Shown piece by piece: positions 1 to 6,409 of a stretch of 8,179 nucleotides of DNA; the first letter of the stretch is position 1, and each line of letters starts with the position of its first letter. The position numbers were made by a program, and so were the translations under genes. The DNA comes from Verrucomicrobiales bacterium (GTDB lineage: Bacteria > Verrucomicrobiota > Verrucomicrobiia > Verrucomicrobiales > DEV007): the NCBI GenBank assembly GCA_013911195.1, contig JACETS010000115.1, positions 1-8,179 of the forward strand. Direction: 5' to 3'. The notes beneath the pieces were generated by a model. That model made no database searches and was not told where the DNA came from. It saw nothing but the letters and a program-made list of their open reading frames with translations.

Positions 1-980
1 GATCAGTCTTTGGAGGGATTTTTGGCAAACCCGATCCAGTTCACATCTTAAATCGAGGCGATGCCGAGCAGCCCGAAGAGGAAGTGACTCCAACTGTTCT
101 TAGTGCGCTCGGTGATTTATCTTTAGCAAAAGATGCGCCTGAATCAGAGCGCCGACTAGCTTTGGCAAAATGGATTGCGGATGAGAAAAATCCACTCACA
201 GCTCGTGTCGCAGTCAATAGAATATGGCAAGGGCATTTCGGTATTGGAATTGTTGAGACAGCAAATGATTTCGGTAAGATTGGCGCAGCCCCATCTCACC
301 CCGAACTCCTTGATTGGTTATCTTTTGAATTTATCCGATCAGGTTGGTCGGTGAAGCACTTACACCGTTTAATTGTCCTATCTGATACTTACCGACAATC
401 AGGACAGATGGTGACACATGCGAGTACCAAAGATGCTGAGGTGCGGCTATTGTGGCGATTTCCATCCCGTCGTCTGGAAGCAGAAGGTATTCGCGATGCA
501 ATGTTGGCAGTTAGTGGAAGACTGAATCTAAAAACAGGTGGACCTGGCTTCGATCTATTTTCGTCACGCGGCGGGCTCAGTGGGTTCCCTCCGATTTTAA
601 AATTTCAAGGTGATGGCCTGCGCCGCATGATTTATGCGCACAAGATTAGAATGGAGCCTGATGCGGTGTTTGGTGCTTTTGATTGTCCTGACGCTGGCCA
701 AAGCGTATCACGTAGACGGCAGAGCACGACGCCAATTCAGGCACTTAACTTGTTTAATAGTCAGTTCACGATCGATGAATCCAAAGCGATGGTAAAGCGC
801 ATTATGGAGGATGTAGGATCGGAGTTGCCTGCCCAGGTCACGCATGCCTATTGGCTTGCCTACGGACGTGATCCACAGCCTAACGAAATATCCGACGCCG
901 AATCGGTAATACGGCGACATGGCCTTGAAACACTCTGCCGGGCAATATTCAACAGTAACGAATTCCTTTTTATTCCATGA
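1..980 (+). CDS. PSD1 / DUF1553 domain protein, C-terminal part (5' truncated by window edge)
   Basis: The reading frame is open from the first complete codon at position 3, so the gene begins upstream. The GTG at 84 is internal, because the residues before it (VHILNRGDAEQPEEEVTP) match the linker at the start of DUF1553. The rest reads as a full DUF1553/PSD1 domain: RLALAKWIADEKNPLTARVAVNRIW, then HPELLDWLSFEFIRSGWSVK, SDTYRQS, RRLEAEGIRDAML, FDCPDAGQSVSRRRQSTTPIQALNLFNS and a terminal LCRAIFNSNEFLFIP. Family knowledge: complete proteins usually have a signal peptide, sometimes a cytochrome-c-like domain, then DUF1549 before DUF1553, and act outside the cytoplasm. Their activity is not established. 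The TGA stop at 978-980 overlaps the next gene's start, so the two are almost certainly co-translated. G+C is higher here than in the - strand genes. The family call is firm; the missing N-terminal architecture is inferred. Confidence 0.93.
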   Translation, partial: SVFGGIFGKPDPVHILNRGDAEQPEEEVTPTVLSALGDLSLAKDAPESERRLALAKWIADEKNPLTARVAVNRIWQGHFGIGIVETANDFGKIGAAPSHPELLDWLSFEFIRSGWSVKHLHRLIVLSDTYRQSGQMVTHASTKDAEVRLLWRFPSRRLEAEGIRDAMLAVSGRLNLKTGGPGFDLFSSRGGLSGFPPILKFQGDGLRRMIYAHKIRMEPDAVFGAFDCPDAGQSVSRRRQSTTPIQALNLFNSQFTIDESKAMVKRIMEDVGSELPAQVTHAYWLAYGRDPQPNEISDAESVIRRHGLETLCRAIFNSNEFLFIP

Positions 981-2449
981 TGAACTGCGCCGAAAATCTT
1001 TCACCAAGCGGGCGACAGTTATTGGATCGCCGAGTTTTCTTAGAAAACAGTGCCACTGCACTGAGTTCGATTGCGTTGACGAGTTTACTAGGAAACGAAG
1101 GGCTGCTCGCTGCAAATCGACCGACGATTGATCCATCGCAACCTTATGCTCCTCGTGCACCACACTTTGCTCCAAAAGCAAAGAACGTACTAGTGATCTT
1201 CTGTCCAGGAGCCGTTAGCCAATTGGAGACATGGGACTATAAACCAGAATTGATTAAACAAGACGGCAAACCTCTAGTAGGTGGTCCGGCAGTGACTTTT
1301 CAAGGGCCCGCGGGAAATCTCGCACAGCCACAGTACGAGTTTAGGCGTCGCGGGCAGACTGGAAAAATGGTCTCGCAGATGATTCCTCACCTAGCAGAAC
1401 TAACCGATGATATTGCATTTATTCATTCACTTACTAGCAAATCAAACACTCATGGGCCCGCGGAAAATTTTCTCTCGACTGGTTTTGTTCAGGATGGGTT
1501 CCCAAGCATTGGTGGATGGGTCAGTTATGCACTGGGCAGTGAAAATAATAATTTGCCTGCCTTCGTATCCATTCCCGATCCTCGGGGAATTCCGCAATCT
1601 AGTGTCAATAACTGGGGGCCTGGATTTCTTCCGGCGGAGTTTCAAGGAACGCCATTCAACGCCTCTAAGCCATTGCTACATCTGGATTCACCAGCCGAAA
1701 TATCAACTGAACAAAATCAAGCCGCGCGTTCGCTCCTTCAGAGGATGAATATTCGCCATCTCGAACAGCACCCAGGTGACGGTAAACTCGCTGCACGTAT
1801 TGCCAGTTATGAACTTGCGGCGAAAATGCAACTAAGCGTTCCAGAAATTAATAATATAAACTCAGAGCCAGCTCACGTTTTAAAGAGCTATGGTGCGGAC
1901 AATACCTCTAACCCGATTAAGGCAGGATTTGCAAAGAACTGTATTCTTGCACGAAGACTGATTGAAAGGGGTGTTCGCTTTGTTCAATTATTCAACGGTG
2001 CCTACGCTAGTGGAGGGGAACTTAACTGGGACGGGCATAAAGATCTCAAAAAACAGTATGATGTGCATGCCGAGATTCTGGATCAGCCAGCTGCAGCCCT
2101 AATCAAAGATTTACGTGAACGTGGTTTGCTAGAAGAAACCCTAGTCGTTTGGTGTACCGAATTTGGACGAATGCCAATGTTTCAAAAGGGTGCAAAAGGA
2201 CGTGATCATAATCCTGATGGTTTTACCTGTTGGATGACCGGAGCTGGTGTTAATCCTGGCGTGAGTCACGGAGTTACGGACGAATTAGGACGCAAAGCTG
2301 TTCAGGATGTGCACCCGCTATATGATTTCAACGCAACGATCCTCCATCTTCTCGGACTGGACCACGAGCAGTTGACATTCTACCACAACGGTATCGAGAG
2401 ACGACTTACTAATGTTGAGGGGAATGTTATCAAAGAAGTGATTTTATAA
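977..2449 (+). CDS. DUF1501 family protein, Tat-exported, paired with PSD1
   Basis: This 490-residue protein is a complete DUF1501 member, a family that adopts the alkaline-phosphatase/sulfatase-type fold. A twin-arginine signal lies at the N-terminus: DRRVFLE at residues 17-23, followed by a hydrophobic stretch SSIALTSLLG. Export through Tat to the periplasm or surface is therefore likely. Conserved blocks are VIFCPGAVSQLETWDYKP (about 73-90), IPHLAELTDDIAFIHSL (136-152), HGPAENFLSTG (159-169), WDGH (351-354), TEFGR (394-398), GRDHNPDGF (408-416), TDELG (434-438) and TILHLLGLDH (454-463). The usual GGPS-type start of the first block is PGAVS here. The start is a tandem ATGATG; the first ATG overlaps the upstream TGA by 4 bases and the second by 1, indicating translational coupling. 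No Shine-Dalgarno is visible. The family call is firm; substrate and reaction are unknown. Confidence 0.93.
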   Translation: MMNCAENLSPSGRQLLDRRVFLENSATALSSIALTSLLGNEGLLAANRPTIDPSQPYAPRAPHFAPKAKNVLVIFCPGAVSQLETWDYKPELIKQDGKPLVGGPAVTFQGPAGNLAQPQYEFRRRGQTGKMVSQMIPHLAELTDDIAFIHSLTSKSNTHGPAENFLSTGFVQDGFPSIGGWVSYALGSENNNLPAFVSIPDPRGIPQSSVNNWGPGFLPAEFQGTPFNASKPLLHLDSPAEISTEQNQAARSLLQRMNIRHLEQHPGDGKLAARIASYELAAKMQLSVPEINNINSEPAHVLKSYGADNTSNPIKAGFAKNCILARRLIERGVRFVQLFNGAYASGGELNWDGHKDLKKQYDVHAEILDQPAAALIKDLRERGLLEETLVVWCTEFGRMPMFQKGAKGRDHNPDGFTCWMTGAGVNPGVSHGVTDELGRKAVQDVHPLYDFNATILHLLGLDHEQLTFYHNGIERRLTNVEGNVIKEVIL

Positions 2450-2475
2450 ATTCAAATTTCTGAAAATTTATAAAA
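2442..2475. repeat. A/T-only inverted repeat spanning the DUF1501 stop codon
   Basis: TTTTATAAATT at 2442-2452 and AATTTATAAAA at 2465-2475 are perfect 11-base inverted arms around a 12-base loop. The left arm contains the TAA stop (2447-2449) of the + strand DUF1501 gene. The stem has no G or C and no clean T-run follows it on either strand, so it is a weak candidate for a transcription end between two convergent genes. It could equally be chance in AT-rich DNA. The remainder of the gap to 2572 holds only a small GATAC-CGA-GTATC hairpin at 2527-2539 and no gene. Confidence 0.4.
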
Positions 2476-2572
2476 AATTAAATTCTCATGCAATTATAAC
2501 AGCCTACCGACTTTAAACTTGCTAATGATACCGAGTATCTTAATCGCTTTAAACAGTTTAATGATTTTATTC

Positions 2573-3943
2573 TTAGCTGATTAACTCATGAATAGGTTCA
2601 ATGCCTTGATCAACTAGATAATGGGGCCTTCCGCTAGAATCACGAACCGTAGCGCTGTTAAGGTCAATGCCTACGTTATGATAAAGTGTAGCGAATACTT
2701 CTTGAAACTTTACAGGCCTCTCTATGGGTTCTTCTCCTCTAGAATTAGTGGCTCCTATGACTTGACCAGTATTCATGCCACCTCCTGCTAGAATACAGAA
2801 ATTTGCTTTAGGCCAATGATCTCTACTATTTTTTGCATTAATTTTAGGAGTTCTACCAAATTCTCCCCACATAACTATTGAAACGTCATTGGAAAGCCCT
2901 CTTTCATGAATATCTGTAATTAAGGCACTCAAGCCTTGATCAAGCAGAGGAAACTCTTCCCTGGATCTTGGGAAATTCATGCCATCTCCTCCATGCCAGT
3001 CCCATCTGCTATAATTTAGAGAAACAACTCTTGCACCCGCCTCAACTAATCGTCTTGCGACCAGAAAATTTCGTATCATTTTTGGAGCTCCATCCCTTTG
3101 ATATTTTGGATCATTGACTCCATAACGATCTGCTATCCTGGGTTTTTCTTTTGAGATATCTAATGCATTTGCTAATCCACTGTCAGACAGGATTTCTAGA
3201 GCTTGCTTGTTATAATTGTCTAGACCACTCATCTGTCCCGTAGCATCAGCGTCTCTTCTCATTTGATCGACAGATGACCTTAAACGTTCCCTGTCCATTA
3301 GTCTTTCTAATGACATTCCTTTTAGTGTAAGACTTTTGGCTCTCATGCTGGGATCTTTATCAACTAATCCCATAGGACCATGTTCAGTTCCGATGAACCC
3401 TCCTGTGCCAGCTTCACCCCAAGTTCTATTTCCTGTTGGATACATTAGAGAGAGGTTTGCAGGAACGCCAGGATTCGATCCTTGAATTTTTGATACCCAC
3501 GAACCAAAAGAAGGCCAACCTCCAGCAGGAGCTTGAGAGCTTTTTTTATGTCCTGTCATACATTGATAACAATCGTGTGCACCATCAGAATCAGATATTG
3601 ATCTTACTATTGCGAACTTATCTGCAATCTTTGCAAGTTTTGGAAACATCTCACAAATTTGTATTCCTGGAACGTTTGTTCCAATAGGTTTGAATTCTCC
3701 GCGGATTTCAGAAGGGGCATCCGGTTTTAAATCAAACATATCTAGATGAGATGGGCCACCAGGCAAATAGATGTTAATTATAGATTTATGAGAAGAGGAA
3801 GATCCTGACTGAGACTCCATTGCCATTAGTTGGTCCAAACTTAGGCCTCCCGCCGCCATTCCTCCAATTTTCAAAAAATCTCTTCTAGAATATCCGTCGC
3901 AATGAGTGCTTTTTTTATCCGATTTCCCAAAAATTTCTAACAT
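2573..3943 (-). CDS. DUF1501 family protein, Tat-exported, without a PSD1 partner in view
   Basis: This 456-residue DUF1501 protein belongs to a different subtype from the one at 977-2449. The N-terminus carries a textbook Tat motif, SRRDFLKIGG at residues 19-28, followed by a short hydrophobic AGGLSLDQLM. Conserved blocks are IYLPGGPSHLDMFDLKP (58-74), RGEFKPI (81-87), FPKLAKIADKFAIVRS (100-115), HDCYQCMTGH (123-132), GGWPSFGSWVSKIQG (141-155), WDWHGG (314-319), WGEFGRTP (359-366) and SRDHWP (373-378). The C-terminus, SSGRPHYLVDQGIEPIHELI, is typical of planctomycete members. It is probably periplasmic or surface exposed, with a metal-hydrolase-like fold and unknown substrate. It follows argS by 77 bases in the same direction, and no terminator was seen between them, so read-through is possible. 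GAGAAG ends one base before the ATG, too close to be a good ribosome binding site. Confidence 0.94.
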   Translation of the reverse strand: MLEIFGKSDKKSTHCDGYSRRDFLKIGGMAAGGLSLDQLMAMESQSGSSSSHKSIINIYLPGGPSHLDMFDLKPDAPSEIRGEFKPIGTNVPGIQICEMFPKLAKIADKFAIVRSISDSDGAHDCYQCMTGHKKSSQAPAGGWPSFGSWVSKIQGSNPGVPANLSLMYPTGNRTWGEAGTGGFIGTEHGPMGLVDKDPSMRAKSLTLKGMSLERLMDRERLRSSVDQMRRDADATGQMSGLDNYNKQALEILSDSGLANALDISKEKPRIADRYGVNDPKYQRDGAPKMIRNFLVARRLVEAGARVVSLNYSRWDWHGGDGMNFPRSREEFPLLDQGLSALITDIHERGLSNDVSIVMWGEFGRTPKINAKNSRDHWPKANFCILAGGGMNTGQVIGATNSRGEEPIERPVKFQEVFATLYHNVGIDLNSATVRDSSGRPHYLVDQGIEPIHELIS

Positions 3944-4020
3944 ACTTCTCAGACTGAATAGTTAACTAAACTTAAATTAACATTAATAGAGTTTCAATGC
4001 CAAGTATAAGAGTATTTTTT

Positions 4021-5784
4021 TTACATTTTATCAGGAGGGTAAATTCCAAGTAATTCTAGGCCATGTTTAAGGATTTTTGAGGTGGAATCACACAATGCTA
4101 GCCTTGTGTGCCTAGTTTGCCCCTCAGAACTAAGCACAGGGCACTGCTCATAAAATGAATGGAATGTTTGAGCAAGTTCGTAAAGATAAGTTGCCAAAAG
4201 ATTTGGTCTATGATCATTCATGACTTCAGGGACTATTTCAGAGTATTGGCAAAGTTTTATCGCAATCGCCCTTTCAGAATCATCAGATATCGACAGGCTT
4301 TCAGATGAAATATCAAAATCTCCTCCGATTTTTCTAAAGATTGACCGTGTTCTAACATAAGCATTAACCATGTAGGGAGCGGTGTTTCCTTGAAGTGCTA
4401 ACATTTTATCCCATGAAAAAATGTAATCGCTTACTCTTGATTGTGAGAGTTCAAAATATTTAACTGCACCGATTCCGATTTTTTCCGCAACATCTTCTTT
4501 ATCACTTTCAGTTAAACCTGTGCTTTTATCTTCGACGACAGATTTAGCCCTCTGGACTGCCTCGTCTAATACTGAGCTCAAATTAGGAACAGAGCCTTCT
4601 CGGGTTTTGAATGGCTTTCTATCTTCTCCTAAAATTTTTCCAAATGCCACGTGATGTAGCTTAGTCTTGATCTTTCGTTGTCTGGAAACTTCAAACAGTT
4701 GTCTGAAGTGAAGTGATTGCCGATCGTCAACTATATATAATATTTTGTCAGATTTTAGTTCGTTAACTCTGTAATCGATTGTTGCTATATCTGTTGTCGC
4801 GTAATTGTATCCACCATCTTTTTTTCTGATCATGCATGGCACCGGGACCCATTCTCCGTCTCTGCTAACGAGAAGCGGATCGTCCTTCTTATCAAGCTCT
4901 TTATTGGAGAAGATGCAGACAGCGCCATCGCTTGTTTCTGCTATGCCTTTGGCAAGTAAATCCTCTACCAAGGGACCTAATTGATCATGATAAAATGATT
5001 CACCTAGAGTGAGGTCAAACTGTATTCCGAGTCGTTTGTATATTTTATCCGCTTCCGATAACGTGATGTCTTTAAATTGATTCCAAAGTGTGATGCTCTC
5101 GTTTTCCCCGGATTGAAGTTTGACTGTTTCCTCCAGGCATGCGTCTTTGATTTTTTGATCTTTTTCGAAGCCCTCTTTAATAAGTTGATATAGCCTCAAT
5201 AGTTCTTTAATCGGGTTTTCCTTGAAGGCAGATTCGTCTAGTTCATTTTTCCACCCGTAAATAACTTGACCAATGGGTGTCCCCCAATCACCAATATGAT
5301 TATCAGCAGTCACATCATGACCAAGGAAGCTGGCAACCCTCCTAAGGCAGTCTCCAATAATTGTACTCCTTATGTGGCCGATATGCATTGGCTTTGCTAT
5401 ATTCGGTGAAGAAAAATCGATAAGAATTTTTTCAGGTTCACTGACTCGTTCTACCCCTAAACGATCACACAAAAGAATATCACTTATCCTTAAATGAATT
5501 GTTGAATTGAGTATCTTAAAGTTGATAAATCCTGGGCCAGCTATTTCAGGGATCTCAGAGACATCCTGAACATTAATTTTTTCTATAATTTTTGAAGCAA
5601 GGTCTCTGGGGGGCATGCCTAATTTTTTTGCTAACACCATTGCGGCGTTAGTCTGATAGTCGCCGAACCGTGTATCAGCTGCTGGTGTAACCGATCCTAT
5701 AAAACCGGCAGGAAGATTATCTTGACCAATTTCACTGAGAACTTGGTTCAATCGTTGGCTGAGCACTTCGGTTATTGTTATCAT
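4021..5784 (-). CDS. argS: Arginine--tRNA ligase (arginyl-tRNA synthetase)
   Basis: This cytoplasmic class I synthetase attaches arginine to tRNA-Arg using ATP. At 587 residues it is close to the usual bacterial length (about 577 in E. coli). The N-terminal tRNA-recognition (Add-1) domain is visible at about 1-95 (VTPAADTRFGDYQTNAAMVLAKKL, IAGPGFINFKI). The catalytic core starts with SSPNIAKPMHIGHIRST, where HIGH is at 134-137, followed by DNHIGDWGTPIGQVIYGW (161-178). FKTREG at 392-397 replaces a canonical KMSKS, which is normal for many ArgS. GNTAPYMVNAYVRTRSI (466-482) leads into the DALR anticodon-binding domain, which ends in LELLGIYPPDKM like other family members. All key motifs are present, so the enzyme should be active. 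It starts 26 bases after ptsN with no Shine-Dalgarno and no terminator between, suggesting a shared transcript. No other argS copy is visible in the window. Confidence 0.98.
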   Translation of the reverse strand: MITITEVLSQRLNQVLSEIGQDNLPAGFIGSVTPAADTRFGDYQTNAAMVLAKKLGMPPRDLASKIIEKINVQDVSEIPEIAGPGFINFKILNSTIHLRISDILLCDRLGVERVSEPEKILIDFSSPNIAKPMHIGHIRSTIIGDCLRRVASFLGHDVTADNHIGDWGTPIGQVIYGWKNELDESAFKENPIKELLRLYQLIKEGFEKDQKIKDACLEETVKLQSGENESITLWNQFKDITLSEADKIYKRLGIQFDLTLGESFYHDQLGPLVEDLLAKGIAETSDGAVCIFSNKELDKKDDPLLVSRDGEWVPVPCMIRKKDGGYNYATTDIATIDYRVNELKSDKILYIVDDRQSLHFRQLFEVSRQRKIKTKLHHVAFGKILGEDRKPFKTREGSVPNLSSVLDEAVQRAKSVVEDKSTGLTESDKEDVAEKIGIGAVKYFELSQSRVSDYIFSWDKMLALQGNTAPYMVNAYVRTRSIFRKIGGDFDISSESLSISDDSERAIAIKLCQYSEIVPEVMNDHRPNLLATYLYELAQTFHSFYEQCPVLSSEGQTRHTRLALCDSTSKILKHGLELLGIYPPDKM

Positions 5785-5810
5785 TTTATTAAAGCTTGAT
5801 ACCCAATTCT

Positions 5811-6272
5811 CTATTTCGAATGGTTTTCGATTGCCTGGAGGATTTCTGTTTCTGTCGATGCTTTGAGAAGTGTTTCTCGAATATTTCCTTTCGTAAAAAA
5901 ACGTGCAATTGAGGCAAGAGTTTGTAAATGATGGTTATTGTCTGACTCTGGTATTAGGAAAAGTATGACGAAGTTAACAGGGTTATTATCAATTGCTTCA
6001 AAGTCTATCCCTTCAAGAGATCGGCCAAATATCATTAAGGTTTTATCAATGACATCAGATGTGGCATGGGGAATGGCAACAGATGAACCGATTCCCGTGG
6101 TCGTACGGTCTTCTCTCTCAAAAAGTGAATTTATTATTTTGTCTTTTTCACCATTTAGAAGAAAAGCATTTTTGCATAAGTGATCCACTAATTCCTCAAT
6201 AGCTTCTTTACTATTGCTGGATTGGAGATCGGCAATAATTCGCTTTGGTTCAAGAAGTGAGGCCAGGTCCAT
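5811..6272 (-). CDS. ptsN: PTS EIIA type-2 (PtsN/EIIA-Ntr-like) phosphocarrier domain protein
   Basis: This single-domain protein of 153 residues has the length of EIIA-Ntr/fructose-type EIIA proteins. The phosphorylated histidine sits in the signature GIGSSVAIPHA as His69. A second conserved histidine, His115, lies in HHLQTLASIARFF, and the N-terminal helix SKEAIEELVDHL and the EREDRTTTGIG segment also fit. Family knowledge: such proteins accept phosphate from HPr/NPr and either pass it to a sugar permease or act as regulators of transport and metabolism. No permease, HPr or EI is present here, so a regulatory role is more likely, but this is inferred. The gene symbol is by family similarity only. 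The ATG has no Shine-Dalgarno. It precedes argS by 26 bases and follows the sulfatase-fold gene by 137 bases, so ptsN-argS probably form one unit. It is cytoplasmic, with no signal or membrane segment. Confidence 0.9.
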   Translation of the reverse strand: MDLASLLEPKRIIADLQSSNSKEAIEELVDHLCKNAFLLNGEKDKIINSLFEREDRTTTGIGSSVAIPHATSDVIDKTLMIFGRSLEGIDFEAIDNNPVNFVILFLIPESDNNHHLQTLASIARFFTKGNIRETLLKASTETEILQAIENHSK

Positions 6273-6347
6273 TTAATTAGTGATCGGCTTTGGGTGTGAT
6301 GATGTCTCAGAATAGAGGCGATTAATTAAATAGTTCCACTAATTTCC

Positions 6348-6403
6348 AAAAAAAATACGATCCGTTATGATTTAACCTTATGTTTCGAGACTGTTTTTTC
6401 TCG
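6348..6403 (-). terminator. Possible weak terminator region after the sulfatase-fold gene
   Basis: Read on the - strand just after the TAG stop, CGAGA and TCTCG (6403-6399 and 6390-6386) form a 5-base stem with an 8-base loop. Further on, a small bulged hairpin (arms within 6368-6355, loop GAT) is followed directly by eight T residues (6355-6348). Both stems are short, so this is only a candidate end for the sulfatase transcript. No convincing promoter for ptsN was found in the rest of the 6273-6409 gap, only AT-rich sequence. Confidence 0.25.
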
Positions 6404-6409
6404 TGTTAA

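Noticed and set aside
84..86. GTG as the start of the PSD1 gene.
   Set aside because: The frame is open to the window edge and the residues before the GTG fit the family, so the gene is truncated by the window and does not start here.
708..1181. A 157-codon open frame on the - strand opposite the PSD1/DUF1501 junction.
   Set aside because: It lies antisense to two well-supported genes, shows no recognisable domain, and is explained as a shadow of their codon pattern.
1407..1748. A 113-codon + strand frame and a 67-codon - strand frame inside the DUF1501 gene.
   Set aside because: Both lie wholly within conserved DUF1501 coding sequence and have no features of their own.
2324..2338. DFNAT in the first DUF1501 where related PSD1-paired proteins have Asp-x-His-Ala-Thr; a possible lost catalytic residue.
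   Set aside because: The second DUF1501 has VFATLYH at the same place without that His, so the position is not needed across the family and is weak evidence of inactivity.
2527..2539. GATAC-CGA-GTATC hairpin between the convergent genes.
   Set aside because: The stem has only five base pairs and no T-run follows on either strand, so it is not a supportable terminator.
3436..3687. An 83-codon + strand frame opposite the second DUF1501 gene.
   Set aside because: The opposite strand encodes the conserved GGWPSFGSW and HDCYQCMTGH blocks, so this frame is incidental.
3944..4020. Promoter-like pieces before the second DUF1501: TATACT (4008-4003) and TTGAAA (3997-3992) on the - strand.
   Set aside because: Neither has a matching partner hexamer at a sensible distance, and such hexamers are common by chance in AT-rich gaps.
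4593..4611. Absence of a KMSKS motif in ArgS (FKTREG instead).
   Set aside because: Many functional arginyl-tRNA synthetases lack canonical KMSKS, so this is not a defect.
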